The notes beneath the pieces were generated by a model. The model did no database searches. It was not told the origin of the DNA and saw only the letters and a list, made by a program, of their open reading frames with translations. From Acanthosepion lycidas (taxonomy: Eukaryota > Mollusca > Cephalopoda > Sepiida > Sepiidae), in the NCBI GenBank assembly GCA_963932145.1, contig OZ010582.1:18619326-18683325 (forward strand): DNA of 64,000 nt, written 5' to 3'. The translations under genes and the position numbers were made by a program. Below are positions 54,358 through 64,000 of this stretch, one piece after another; position 1 is the stretch's first letter; each line of letters opens with the position of its first letter.

Positions 54358-55626
54358 TCATTTTTCTCATAGTACAGTGATTGATAGAGAAGTGAGTGGG
54401 TGATTAAATCATTTTCCTTTAACTACCTTACCTGACCAGGTTATTGTAACAAAGAACTGTTACTCTTGTCAACCTTGATCAAATTCCCCTTAATATTACA
54501 TGTTAGAAAATATGGTAATATTTGACTTCAAAGACATATAAAGTAAGTTTAGGATTATGAAGGATTATTTTTTTTTTAATTATGGTTTTCAATACAATGT
54601 AATACAGTATATTCAAAAATAGAACAAAAAGTAAATGGATTAAAGTAACTAAATGAAAATTGAAACTAAGAAATCAGTCTTGAATTCGGTTTGTAGTTGT
54701 TAGTATTTTCTAACCAAGATATAAATTGCAAGCATAAATATTTACTTAGTTTGGTACAGGGTTTTAGTGTAGAGCAATAAAAATAAATAAATTTGCCAAA
54801 TGTGTCTTGAAAGGGTAACTTGTTAACCAATATTCTACACCTGTTATAAATTACAAATATATACATATATAACTCTTTGAAGTCAGAGTCCAGATTAAAA
54901 TCATTAACAAAAAAAAAAAAAAAACCATCCTTCACAATTGGCCTCATCATTAAGAGAAGAGAAGCCTATAAGTTGATTGTGGTCAACCAGTCAGTCAGCT
55001 GTATATAAATAATCTATATTCACTTAATCTAAATCCATCATACAACCAGTCTGTTCTTGTCTCAAGAGCCTGTTGCTATGGTAACAGCTTGGTCATTTTG
55101 CTAAAGCTTAATTTGTTTGCTTTTCATGGTGGAAAGAATGAAAAGGCAAAAATATGCCAGGTTGGAAAATTTACTTCATTGTTTAAAGTTGGCTGAAGCA
55201 GAAACAGTGCTATAGCCAAAGTAGTTTTATGAAGCATTTTATTGCTTACAAACAAATTAGATATTTCCATCTTATATCTCAATCCTGACAAGTCTGTCTC
55301 ATAATATAAATATATACATATTTATATTTACATCCATATTAGCACAAGCATATACATAATTTCACACAGTTCCATGTAATTTACATCACATCTAATAGGC
55401 AAGATACTGGCATTTAAAAATCATCGCATGAATGAAGGAATATACTTTTAAGTAATTTAAAGAAATCTTTTCAAGTTCTTGGTTTTCTTGCAGAGAATCA
55501 GTGATTCCAGACAATTCAAAAATGGTAATGAAGGCAGTGAAATGATTGCTTTTGAGAAACTGACAAGATATAACACAAATTGATATTAATACTATATTAG
55601 AACCTCAAAGAGTAAAGTAGTATAAT
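54358..55626. other. spacer between the perfect inverted repeats
   Basis: 1269 bases without an open frame of note. It holds a perfect X-box-type palindrome GTTGCTATGGTAAC (55072-55085) and a poly-A run (54907-54923). Confidence 0.6.
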
Positions 55627-55806
55627 AATAGTTTTCAAAGTATCTAGTGATGAAACAAATTGCAGGGAGAAGTGGATTTATGCCTTTCACAAGTTTGAAT
55701 TCAGTTTGCATATTATTTTTCATGCTTGTAACAGTTAACACTGTTTCACTCTTTTACAAGACAAGGGATATTTAGAAATAAAATATATTTAATTCCACTT
55801 TAACAA
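55627..55806 (-). repeat. perfect 180-bp inverted repeat, right arm
   Basis: Exact complement of the left arm, ending CACTTTAACAA. Confidence 0.95.
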
Positions 55807-55969
55807 TAATGTTCAAGTCTAGTTAATACTTCAAATATATCAATTTCTAAAAATTCAGTTCAGGTTTTAATCCTATATACCCAAGTTATCGTATTTCCCA
55901 GTAAATTAAGCTGTATCTCCTTAATATGTATTTTTTTCAGAAGACTATTTTTTTAATACCCTATTCCCT

Positions 55970-56285
55970 TCAGAATGTAGACAATCATGACTGCCCACAA
56001 ATTCATTTTCTTTATTATCAGTAAATTGCCATTAATTCCTGGGAAAGATAGTGCAATGATATTTTGTTGCTTTCTCCATGGTTTGGAATACAGAGGCTTT
56101 CTTCTCTTACGTTAGTTGCTAGACAAGGCTAGAGACCAGTCTGTGCTGCTATTTAACTCCTACTGGAGAGAGAAGAGATTGATTCATATCTTTCCCATTT
56201 GTGTGAAAGTGATTGCAATAGACTAGTCAGAATTTGATTTCACTTCACTGATTCCACTTTCCACACTAACTGAATCTATTTAATA
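55970..56285 (-). mobile_element. SINE-B copy with LINE-like 3' end
   Basis: The minus strand carries AGTGAAATCAAATTCTGACT (decayed B-box region), AGCAGCACAGACTGGTCTCT, GTATTCCAAACCATGGAGAA and CACTATCTTTCCCAGGAATT. It ends GAATTTGTGGGCAGTCATGA, TTGTCTACATTCTGAAGGG (56012-55972), the LINE-type tail also seen at 46262. Confidence 0.7.
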
Positions 56286-58325
56286 TTGACTTCAGAGAAT
56301 CGTAGGTGCACAGTAATAGTCAATATTTCTAAGAGATATTTAAAAACTAGCAACACTCATCTCCTCTCCCAGTTCTTCTAACTCAAATCATTCTAGTAAT
56401 GGTATTCAAAGATTAGATCAGAATGTCAGTGGTACACCACAAGTATCTGTATGGTTTTGATGAAAATACTGTAACAACTTAGTAGCACTTATGACTTGCT
56501 CTTATAATGTTAACTTTCAAAAGCAAACATGATAAATGTATAATCATATTGCTTTGAGATAAATTCAAAAAGTTTTCCTTCTTGATGCATGTTTTTACAT
56601 GGATACATGTGCATATAGGTGGGTTTTCAGGTACAAGTTTTTCCCAAAGGAGCTTCTCTATATATAATCTAAAATGTTAATCAGACACTACCAGTTGTAA
56701 ATATTGACATAACCACTTTACTATATTTCTTTCTCTCTGACACATCTGTTTACATTTGAGGGAAAGAAAATATTTTAACAGCCATTGTTTAAACATATCT
56801 ATATTGTTAATATGACAACTTATTTAGACTAAATCATATTCTAAGACTTTTCAACATCAGCCAATGAATTAATAAATGCAGTTTTATGACACACTGATGC
56901 CCCCATAAAAGTCACATAATGCTAAACATGTCAATTAAATCATTCTTAATCAAACTAAGATTTTTTTTTCTATTTTTTTTCTATTAATCACCACACATTA
57001 AAGACAAGCTTGCCCCAGGGTGATCTAGCATGGTGCATGAGATAATCCACTTTCTAGAGTAATAAAAAGCAAATATGAAATAATCTAACATGCTACAGTT
57101 AAACCTAGTTATAGAGTGGTTCAACTGATAACAGCTCAACAAAATGTCAGAGAGAACTAACCATTAATGATAAGATGAAAGTTTCTATAAATATACTTAC
57201 ATATATGGAGATCTTTACAGTGGCTTGTGTATTTTTTGTCTAGAAGCTACTATTTTCTTGGGTTTTTTTTTTTACATTCCTTTGCTTTCATACTCTTTCA
57301 TTTTTGCTTCAAGCTTCCTAATAATCTTAGCTATTTATGTAAGCCATAATATTATGGATAGGGTTTATTAAGCAAATACATCAAGATTTTGATGCAATTA
57401 GTTGATAGAGATATAAAGAAAAATATTATTCTGCTCATTTGTATAGACAACCATTCTGTTTTCTACCTAGGATCAGAGTGTTATATCTGCCGAATCTGAA
57501 CCAGAATCAGTTACACTTTTTGATTATGAAACCTACATAATATATCATGTAGGAAGGAATTGAGAAAATCAAGTGAGATAAAATAGGGTGTCAAAGGGCA
57601 AAGATGGCAAGTAAGAAAACTAGATGAAAATAAAACAAGATAAAAGTTCTCAAAAATGTTCTCAGCCCAACCTACTTTCCCAAATCTGATAAAAATGACT
57701 AAACATCAAAAAATTTTTTTTTAATTCTTCTCTCTTCGTTGAACTGATAATTTCCCAGCATCCCTCTTGTACAGAGAAGAGTTGAAGATAAAAGAAAAAG
57801 ATGCAGAAAGATAATAAATGAAAGATGACAAGGCATACAGTGATGGAAAAAGCAAAAGAAATATAAAAAAAGAAAGAATTCTGTAAAAAGTATTTGCAGA
57901 TTCCTTGTTCCTTTTTTTTCTTTTTTTACCTCTAAAGCTAATCCATGTTTAACATTTAGATAAAAACATCTACAGTCGATGAAGATTGGAAGGGATAAAG
58001 GAAAGGATAAGAAGATACAGGCAATGTTTGAAAGAAGAGCAGAAGCATGAGATAATCTTAGTTGTGAAAATTCAGGTTTTTTTTTATAAATCCAGTTGGT
58101 ACAAATTAAAAAAAAACATCTAATACTTAACTATCTTCTACAAGAAACTTACGCAAAATATTAACTTTAGAATAACACCTGGAATTAAGTTTACTGTTAG
58201 TCAGAGAGCAATGTCCCTCAATATGGGCAGTAATGCTCCCTTGTGGCTTAAGTGAATATAATTTTAACAGGGCAGTAAGATGAATTAACTTTCTGAACCT
58301 TGGTTGGAAGAAGTAAGAACATTTT
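56286..58325. other. non-coding DNA, nothing recognised
   Basis: Two kilobases of AT-rich sequence without recognisable elements or coding signals. Confidence 0.5.
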
Positions 58326-58328
58326 ATA

Positions 58329-58438
58329 CAGGGTGTCACAAAAATACCTCCCACATAATGGTAAGATATTCGTGGCAATGGTGTCTTCGTCTAGCTAATA
58401 TCTTACCATAATGTGGGAGGTATTTCTGCCATACCCTG
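58329..58438. mobile_element. palindromic MITE, 110 bp
   Basis: Left end CAGGGTGTCACAAAAATACC continuing CTCCCACATAATGGTAAGAT; right end is its near-complement. TA on both sides (58327-58328 and 58439-58440). The CAGGGTG start resembles the ends of the transposon at 21227, but the interior differs. Confidence 0.85.
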
Positions 58439-58440
58439 TA

Positions 58441-59125
58441 TATGTATTTGTTTAGCTTTTTTTGCCCATATATATTTACATGTTTAGATGTATTTTAAAC
58501 ATTTAGCCAAAATTGCAATGTGTGTATGGGGAAAAAAACTTGCAAGCTAAAGTCCAGTATTTTCTATAATCAGACATATTACTATAATACAACCAAATCC
58601 AAACATGTGACATTAACTCTACTTCATTTACCAGATCAGTTTAAGAGGGGAGTGCTAATTATCTGAAAAGGAGCACTGGGAATTTTAAGAACTACTGCCA
58701 TTAAAGAACTTGTAGTCTTCAAAATAAAATTTTTAAAAATCACCAAAATGTAAATAAAATATCCTGTGTCTGACTAGTAAAGACAACTAAATGACGTGAG
58801 TAAAAACCAAGACAGACTTGAAATAATTTCTACTGCACTCTACAAGGCCAGGTAAAGTGCAGCAGAGGTCAATTTCAAAATGTAGGTTGAACTGAGTCAT
58901 ATTTAGAGCCAAATATGAACTTTAGTGTGTAGACAACAGCCATTAAAAATCTTCAGCTTGGAGGGGAATTTGGGGTTTTTCAGAAAATATATTGTATACC
59001 TATATATGCGTAATGTAAATACAATATAAATAATTTTACAATAAGAATTCATTGCAAATGATTTTACTATAGAAATGGTTTTAAATCAGCAATAAAAGAT
59101 TTTCAAGAAATGAGGAAAATTTTGC
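58441..59125. other. non-coding DNA, nothing recognised
   Basis: No supportable feature. Confidence 0.45.

Positions 59126-59129
<4 letters not shown>

Positions 59130-59188
<59 letters not shown>
59130..59188. repeat. (TA)n microsatellite
   Basis: Almost 60 bases of TA. Confidence 0.95.
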
Positions 59189-59191
<3 letters not shown>

Positions 59192-60050
59192 TGGGATGGA
59201 TTCAGCTTTCTTTGTATAGAGGATATACATGAAATTTCATGACCAGTCAGATTTATATACAGAAGTTCAAAAGATTTCATTTGAGCTTAAATAACAGTAG
59301 ATTTTAGTTGTTAATAAATTTGTTTATTTCTGATTTATCAAACATTTGTGCACCATTTATGTTAATAAGAAGAAAAAATATCAAGTGAAAAAGAAATTTT
59401 CTATTATCAGCCACAATTATGTATTTCTAATGTTCATTTCTCATTTCAAATTCATAAATGTCTTTATTAATTATGAAACCAATGTTGGTCTTCATAGATA
59501 AAGAATTATACAAAATAATATCATTGATAACCAAATCTAACTTTTTTCTTTTCTCTTTCTTATATTTTTCTTTTTCTTTCTCTATCTCTTCTTTATTAAT
59601 TCTGTAATTTGTCTTATTTTTTTCCTTTCTCAGTTTATCTTCCTCTTTTTCTTTTCTTTCCTTCTCTACTTCCATTCTCTTTGTTCCTTCTTTGTTTACC
59701 AAAATTCCTCTCTTTTTCCTTTCCTTCTTTTCAGTTCTCTCATCTTCAAATTATTTCAAAACAATGCTAACAATTTTTACTTAGTACAAAGTGTTCTAAA
59801 AAAGGTTGAAAAAAACAACAAAAAAAAAATCAATTAAATTTTAAAACTTTCATATCAACAGTGTATTCAGACAAGTGTCATGAAATAACTGATTGAAGAG
59901 AAAATATTGTATTGGAAATCTCGGCAGTTCAGCGTCCTGAGAGCAAATAAAGATTGATAAACTTATAGTATATAAAAAAAAGACACAAGTTGATTAACAC
60001 TTAAAGAAAATAAAGATTACATTTTACTTACACCCCTTGAACCTCACCAA
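59189..60050. other. non-coding DNA with a pyrimidine-rich tract
   Basis: 59540-59735 is T/C-rich and creates a Lys/Glu-rich minus-strand frame that is not credible as a gene. Confidence 0.5.
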
Positions 60051-60057
60051 TTAAATT

Positions 60058-60480
60058 ATCTCTATCTATAAAAGGCAGGATATGCGTGTGTGTGTGTGTG
60101 TGTGTGTGTGTAACGAATGCACGGCCGCAATTTTCAATGGATTTGCACCAAAATTTACATGCACAAAGTTAGCGAGAAGGCCAAGACTGACTTTGCATTT
60201 CCCAACTTCCATCGATAGTGGAAATAATTGACTTTTTCATGCTTCTACGGCAGTTTTCATGTAGTTTGTGCCCATTTTGTACTAGCCAGAGTGAGAGCCT
60301 GTAGCTGGCTGCCACGAATAGGCAGGAAGATTCTATTGGCCAGCATGAGAGCCAACAGCTGACTGAAACGAATGTTAACTAGCATGCTAGCATGCAAAAA
60401 AAATAAATCGATAGCTGCATTCGTCACAAGTGGGGAAAATTTAAATCTGCATGGCACTTTACTCCAATTGGTTCATTCGC
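60058..60480 (+). repeat. dispersed repeat, possibly Helitron-like
   Basis: Begins TCTATCTATAAAAGGCAGGA followed by (GT)n, then GCACGGCCGCAATTTTCAAT and GGATTTGCACCAAAATTTAC. It is less AT-rich than its surroundings. The TC...TATAAAA start followed by a GT run recalls non-autonomous Helitrons, but I could not fix a CTRR hairpin end. The segment AGCCAGAGTGAGAGCC / GGCCAGCATGAGAGCC is an internal duplication at 60285 and 60338. Confidence 0.35.
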
Positions 60481-61025
60481 TTGCTTAAACTCAACGTTGA
60501 TTCTGATTCCACAGAACTGGGTTGGGTGTGAAAAAGTATTTGTTGTTAACATTCTTTTTTCATTCAGTTTTTCCAGTTACAAGTCCTTTTTTAAAGTTGA
60601 TCGTTTTGTGTTCATTTTGTTTAGTTCTTTTTTCATAATAGATTTAATGTTTAGTATAGAGCTTAGAAAAAATTCACAGTGTGAGATAGGCAAGAAGTAA
60701 GGCATGTAGCAACATCAGTACAGCAAAGGGCACTCCTTTAAAGACAAGGAAGGGCAAAAATATTTTAAGTGATAGTGATTGCTGTATGAGTCATACGATT
60801 TTTGAATGCTGCTAGTTCTTAATAACACTTGATAATATGAAATGTCCATGACTTTGTTTTAGTTTTGATTGGGTAATTTTTCAGATTAAACAAAATTAAG
60901 CATAATTCTTGTTTCTAGTATATCTTGTTTTCAAATTGTCTGACTGTTTTTCATACACTTATATATTAAAATTTTCAGTCTGGTACAAGGTCACAATTGT
61001 AAAGCACCAAATGATTGATCATTTT
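60481..61025. other. non-coding DNA, nothing recognised
   Basis: No supportable feature. Confidence 0.4.
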
Positions 61026-61029
61026 TTTT

Positions 61030-61185
61030 TTCTTTTTTTACGGCTTATCAACCCTTTGTGGGTTATTTAAGGCTGAAATATATTTTGGATTGTAGGAGGT
61101 TGTTTGCAGTCCTAAGTAATAACCAGGCTTGACTGCTTAACTTCAGTGATTGAACAAGAACCAGTGTTTTCAGTATGAACACCCA
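61030..61185 (-). mobile_element. SINE-A copy: 5S-derived head fused to 3' end
   Basis: The minus strand has 5S-derived ATCACTGAAGTTAAGCAGTC (61150-61131) and GAAAACACTGGTTCTTG, then jumps to the tail CCTACAATCCAAAATATATT, CAGCCTTAAATAACCCACAA and GGTTGATAAGCCGTAAAAA. The tRNA-derived unit and body are deleted. It independently confirms that the 5S part and this tail belong to one family. Confidence 0.75.
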
Positions 61186-61562
61186 ATGAATATCAAACTC
61201 ACAACAGTAATAACAATCTGTTAGTAGCTTCTATTAAAAAATTATATATCAATAAACATATACACGTCTATATATCAATAGATACACAAAGATAGATATT
61301 GTATATTTTGGCAACAACCTTTTATACAGATTTCATTGAATGCAACAGAAAAGAAAAATATTAAGTTTTTATAATGTTCTCATTGTTTTCCTTTGGAGGA
61401 AGCTAAAAGTATACAGGAACTGTCCATAATGATTGTTATCCCAAGTGCTTTTGGCCAATTCATTAGCCATTTTCAAGAGGTTCTTTGTTAATATTTTCAA
61501 TATTTGTGTTTTAATAGTAGAAATTCTAAGCTGTATTAGAAGAAATGCGGTTGTGATTCATG
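61186..61562. other. non-coding DNA, nothing recognised
   Basis: No supportable feature. Confidence 0.4.
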
Positions 61563-61563
61563 A

Positions 61564-61591
<28 letters not shown>
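61563..61591. repeat. (TG)n microsatellite
   Basis: About 28 bases of TG. Confidence 0.9.
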
Positions 61592-61595
<4 letters not shown>

Positions 61596-62137
61596 CTGAA
61601 TTCTGTCTAGCTTTTAAGATAACATTGGATTTCTAAGATCAAAGATTTAGATGCCATGTGAATCAATATATGAAAAGAATTTTTAAAAAATGCCAAAAAA
61701 GAAAACAAAAAAACAAACCTAGATTATTTGTAAGCTACAAGTTTCCGTTGTAGAAGTTTTCTAGCCAACAGACATCCTTTGAGAATGCAAATCTGTGAGC
61801 TGTTAATTATTCAAAGTGACATTAAGAGAAAACTCCTAATTCTGCATGATAAAACTAATCCACAACATCTACATATTTGTGTTCTACTATGCTGCATTCT
61901 TCTATCAGCTTATTTTATTTGCAACAGCTACTTTGTTAGTGGAATTAACATTTTTTAGAACTGGCTGCAGGGAGACAGGCCTTTCTTTTGGGAAAAGTAC
62001 AAAAAAATAAAAAAATAAGATCACCTAAAGAAAGAGTTGTGTACACACAAAATTTATGAGTATGTACACACTTTTTCTGCACAAAAACAAAGTTAATGAT
62101 CATATTTTCTAAATAACTAAAATTATACAAATTGTCC
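61592..62137. other. non-coding DNA, nothing recognised
   Basis: No supportable feature. Confidence 0.4.
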
Positions 62138-62139
62138 TA

Positions 62140-62180
<41 letters not shown>
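62138..62180. repeat. (TC)n(TA)n microsatellite
   Basis: TC dinucleotides followed by TA dinucleotides. Confidence 0.9.
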
Positions 62181-62189
62181 GCAGCACAA

Positions 62190-62392
62190 TAGACTATTCA
62201 CAATGCATCACTGATCTGTATATATAATCAAGCAAAAACACAGCACACATAACCTGACAAGTCTGTTTAAGCTTGAAACAGACTGTCACTTCTGTCCACC
62301 TTTATATTTAAATCTATTGAGCAATTGACCTATAAATATAGCATATATTAATACTATGTTTTATCATATATATATATATATATATATATAAT
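62190..62392 (+). repeat. hammerhead-like repeat, family of 45218
   Basis: CTGACAAGTCTGTTTAAGCT, GAAAC, AGACTGTCACTTCTGTCCAC, then CATTGAG-like and CTATAAATATAGCATATATT, ending TTTTATCA(TA)n. It matches the right half of 45218-45435. The CTGANGA box is mutated to CTGACAA. Confidence 0.6.
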
Positions 62393-62497
62393 TATATTTT
62401 AAACAAGAGAAATGTTGCAATCAAATGAAAACATTGTGCATAAATCTGTACCTTTCTACAAATTTTTCATGATGCAATATCTATTATAAATTCCAAG

Positions 62498-62568
62498 TGT
62501 ATATACCTGTAACCTTAAATTAGGAGAATGACACTTTCTCCTAATTTAAGGTTATAGGTATATGCACG
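62498..62568. mobile_element. short palindrome (MITE-like)
   Basis: TATATACCTGTAACCTTAAA then TTAGGAGA, an 8-base loop, and the near-complement TCTCCTAATTTAAGGTTA, TAGGTATATG. Arms are about 30 bases with one or two mismatches. The boundary is not fixed by a target duplication. Confidence 0.65.
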
Positions 62569-62617
62569 TGGATACATATACCTTTACACATATTTAAATG
62601 TGTGTGTGTGTGTGTAA

Positions 62618-62758
62618 ATTGATTGATTTGATTTTTATGGCTTATCAACCTTTTGCAGGCTATTTAAGGCCAAAAAAATATTTTTAGATTTAAGAATTTT
62701 TTCCAGATAATAATGATTTACTGATACAAGCTTTACTAATTAATCCCCGCCGAAACAC
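62618..62758 (-). mobile_element. SINE-A 3' fragment
   Basis: On the minus strand: AGTAAAGCTTGTATCAGTAA, GGCCTTAAATAGCCTGCAAA, GGTTGATAAGCCATAAAAAT and (AATC)n at the end (62620-62630), as in the 3' half of 3857-4252. Confidence 0.7.
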
Positions 62759-64000
62759 TCAAGAATGGCTAGTCCAAAAAGGTATGAGTTGATGCTAATT
62801 AGTTAGTCAGTGTGTCTTCTACTCTGAATGATAGTGAATGTCTGTCATTTTGGATCATGAATGAAGACAAACCATCTACAAAAATGATTTATATTCTGAA
62901 TGCAGTTTCATAAGTTATTTTAAAAGAGAAGATACAATAAAAATCAACACCTGAAAGATTAATTTTAATCTCTGCTGTTAATAGCTCATCAATTGTATGA
63001 TATACTTCAATAGTTGAGGTTAATGAATATAAATCTCTTATCTAAATATGTCTATTTTTATCATGTTTCTGTATATAAAAACACACATACAGAATGTTTA
63101 GATGTGTGCCATAAAAATTTGACTTTCTGGCAAGAATAACTGAAGGTCAAAGGACAAAATATATTTTGCATTTAAAAATACATCTACACATTTTGTTTAA
63201 ATCAAGTTTTTTTTAACAAAGTGGATTTCATTAATAAAATACTTATTCTTTACAACTAAGTTTTTGTTTTCATCCTTTATATGTTTTTTTTTAATGGGAA
63301 AATGACTAAGATAAAAAAAGTCATAAAATTGTAATCCTTTCTTCAATGAACTGAATTTCTTTTTTCAATAACCAAATGGTAAATAATGGTAATTTATAGA
63401 ATGGGGCAACATATAACAGCAAAGATTGAGGATAAAAAAATAATACATTTTATGTGTGTATGTGTCTTTGCAATTTAAAAGCAAAAGTGAATTGATTTTG
63501 ACAGCATAGTAATTTTGGTCTAGAATGACAATCAACATAGGCACAAAATAACAGCTTCTCAACCTATAAAAAAATTTTTTTGACGTATGTCTATTTTTAG
63601 CCAAATTATTATTTCTTGACCACAATGTCACATAATACTGATAATGTACAAAAATTTTGATAATATAAGAAATTGTAGGGAAAATCAGAAGCAGTGTAAT
63701 TTATAGTAACATGGTTGTATCTAGTTTAGTTTCCCAGCTAAGTCAATTATGCAAAAAGTGCAACCAAATATGATAGATTGTATCAATATATTTAACTGTG
63801 CTCTAATCAAACAGCATTTGACAGAAACTGAATTACTAATAGAATAGACATAAGCAGATATATATTTATGACATATATTTTACAAATATATAAATGTATG
63901 AAGTGGGAGAAAATACCATTTTTAAAGTGTATTGTATTCACAATGAACATGCACAATATGTGTTAAATGCAAATATATGTAAGGGTACATATAAAAGTAA
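62759..64000. other. non-coding DNA, nothing recognised
   Basis: AT-rich to the window end, without supportable elements. Confidence 0.5.

Noticed and set aside
59427-59702. Lys/Glu-rich minus-strand frame of 91 codons
   Set aside because: Simple translation of a pyrimidine-rich tract, no homology recognised.
1-64000. CRISPR arrays, operons, ribosome binding sites
   Set aside because: No spaced repeat arrays and no prokaryotic gene arrangement. The microsatellite, SINE and LINE content shows an animal genome.

Overview
This window is AT-rich (roughly 70% A+T by eye), non-operonic, and full of dinucleotide microsatellites and decayed transposable elements. I found no intact protein-coding gene. 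It is intergenic or intronic DNA of an animal. The repeat mix points to a cephalopod mollusc, most probably an octopus: TA/GT microsatellites, tRNA- and 5S-headed SINEs, RTE-like LINE tails, a Penelope-like element, several mariner lineages and palindromic MITEs. That assignment is from memory of such genomes, not from a search.

Layout. 1-8.9 kb: a Penelope-like terminal fragment, an inverted pair of ribozyme-like repeats, a complete 5S+tRNA composite SINE with target-site duplications, a LINE tail, a probable solo LTR and a Tigger-like MITE. 11-15 kb: a hammerhead-like palindrome, a mariner relic, a SINE and a purine-rich minisatellite. 18.5-27 kb: a LINE tail joined to a SINE, a 1.4-kb DNA transposon with about 120-bp inverted ends, two hammerhead-like repeats (one with a complete core) and a GC-rich structured segment. 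30-40 kb: MADE1-like MITEs, LINE tails, a mariner relic and more ribozyme-like repeats. 40.7-44.6 kb: a Penelope-like element (reverse transcriptase plus GIY-YIG nuclease between inverted terminal repeats), a candidate single coding exon, and a broken copy of a multi-copy protein I cannot name. 45-64 kb: palindromes, a diverged duplicated repeat in which one copy carries a MITE and the other is the empty site, a 24-bp minisatellite, a perfect 180-bp inverted repeat, and further SINEs and MITEs.

How the parts relate. Two SINE families are present. SINE-A has a 5S rRNA-derived plus tRNA-derived head. SINE-B has a tRNA-derived head, and its 3' end resembles the 3' end of the LINE whose tails occur five times here, as expected if that LINE mobilised it. 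The strongest possibly undescribed signal is a set of repeats, often in inverted pairs, built around CTGAWGA...GAAAC...GTH. One copy (minus strand, 23041-23099) has every conserved hammerhead-ribozyme position, a 6-bp stem I and a 7-bp stem II. The same motif lies in the terminal repeat of the Penelope-like element, a class known to carry hammerhead ribozymes.

Limits: family names rest on motifs recognised by eye, boundaries of decayed repeats are approximate, and no database or folding program was run.
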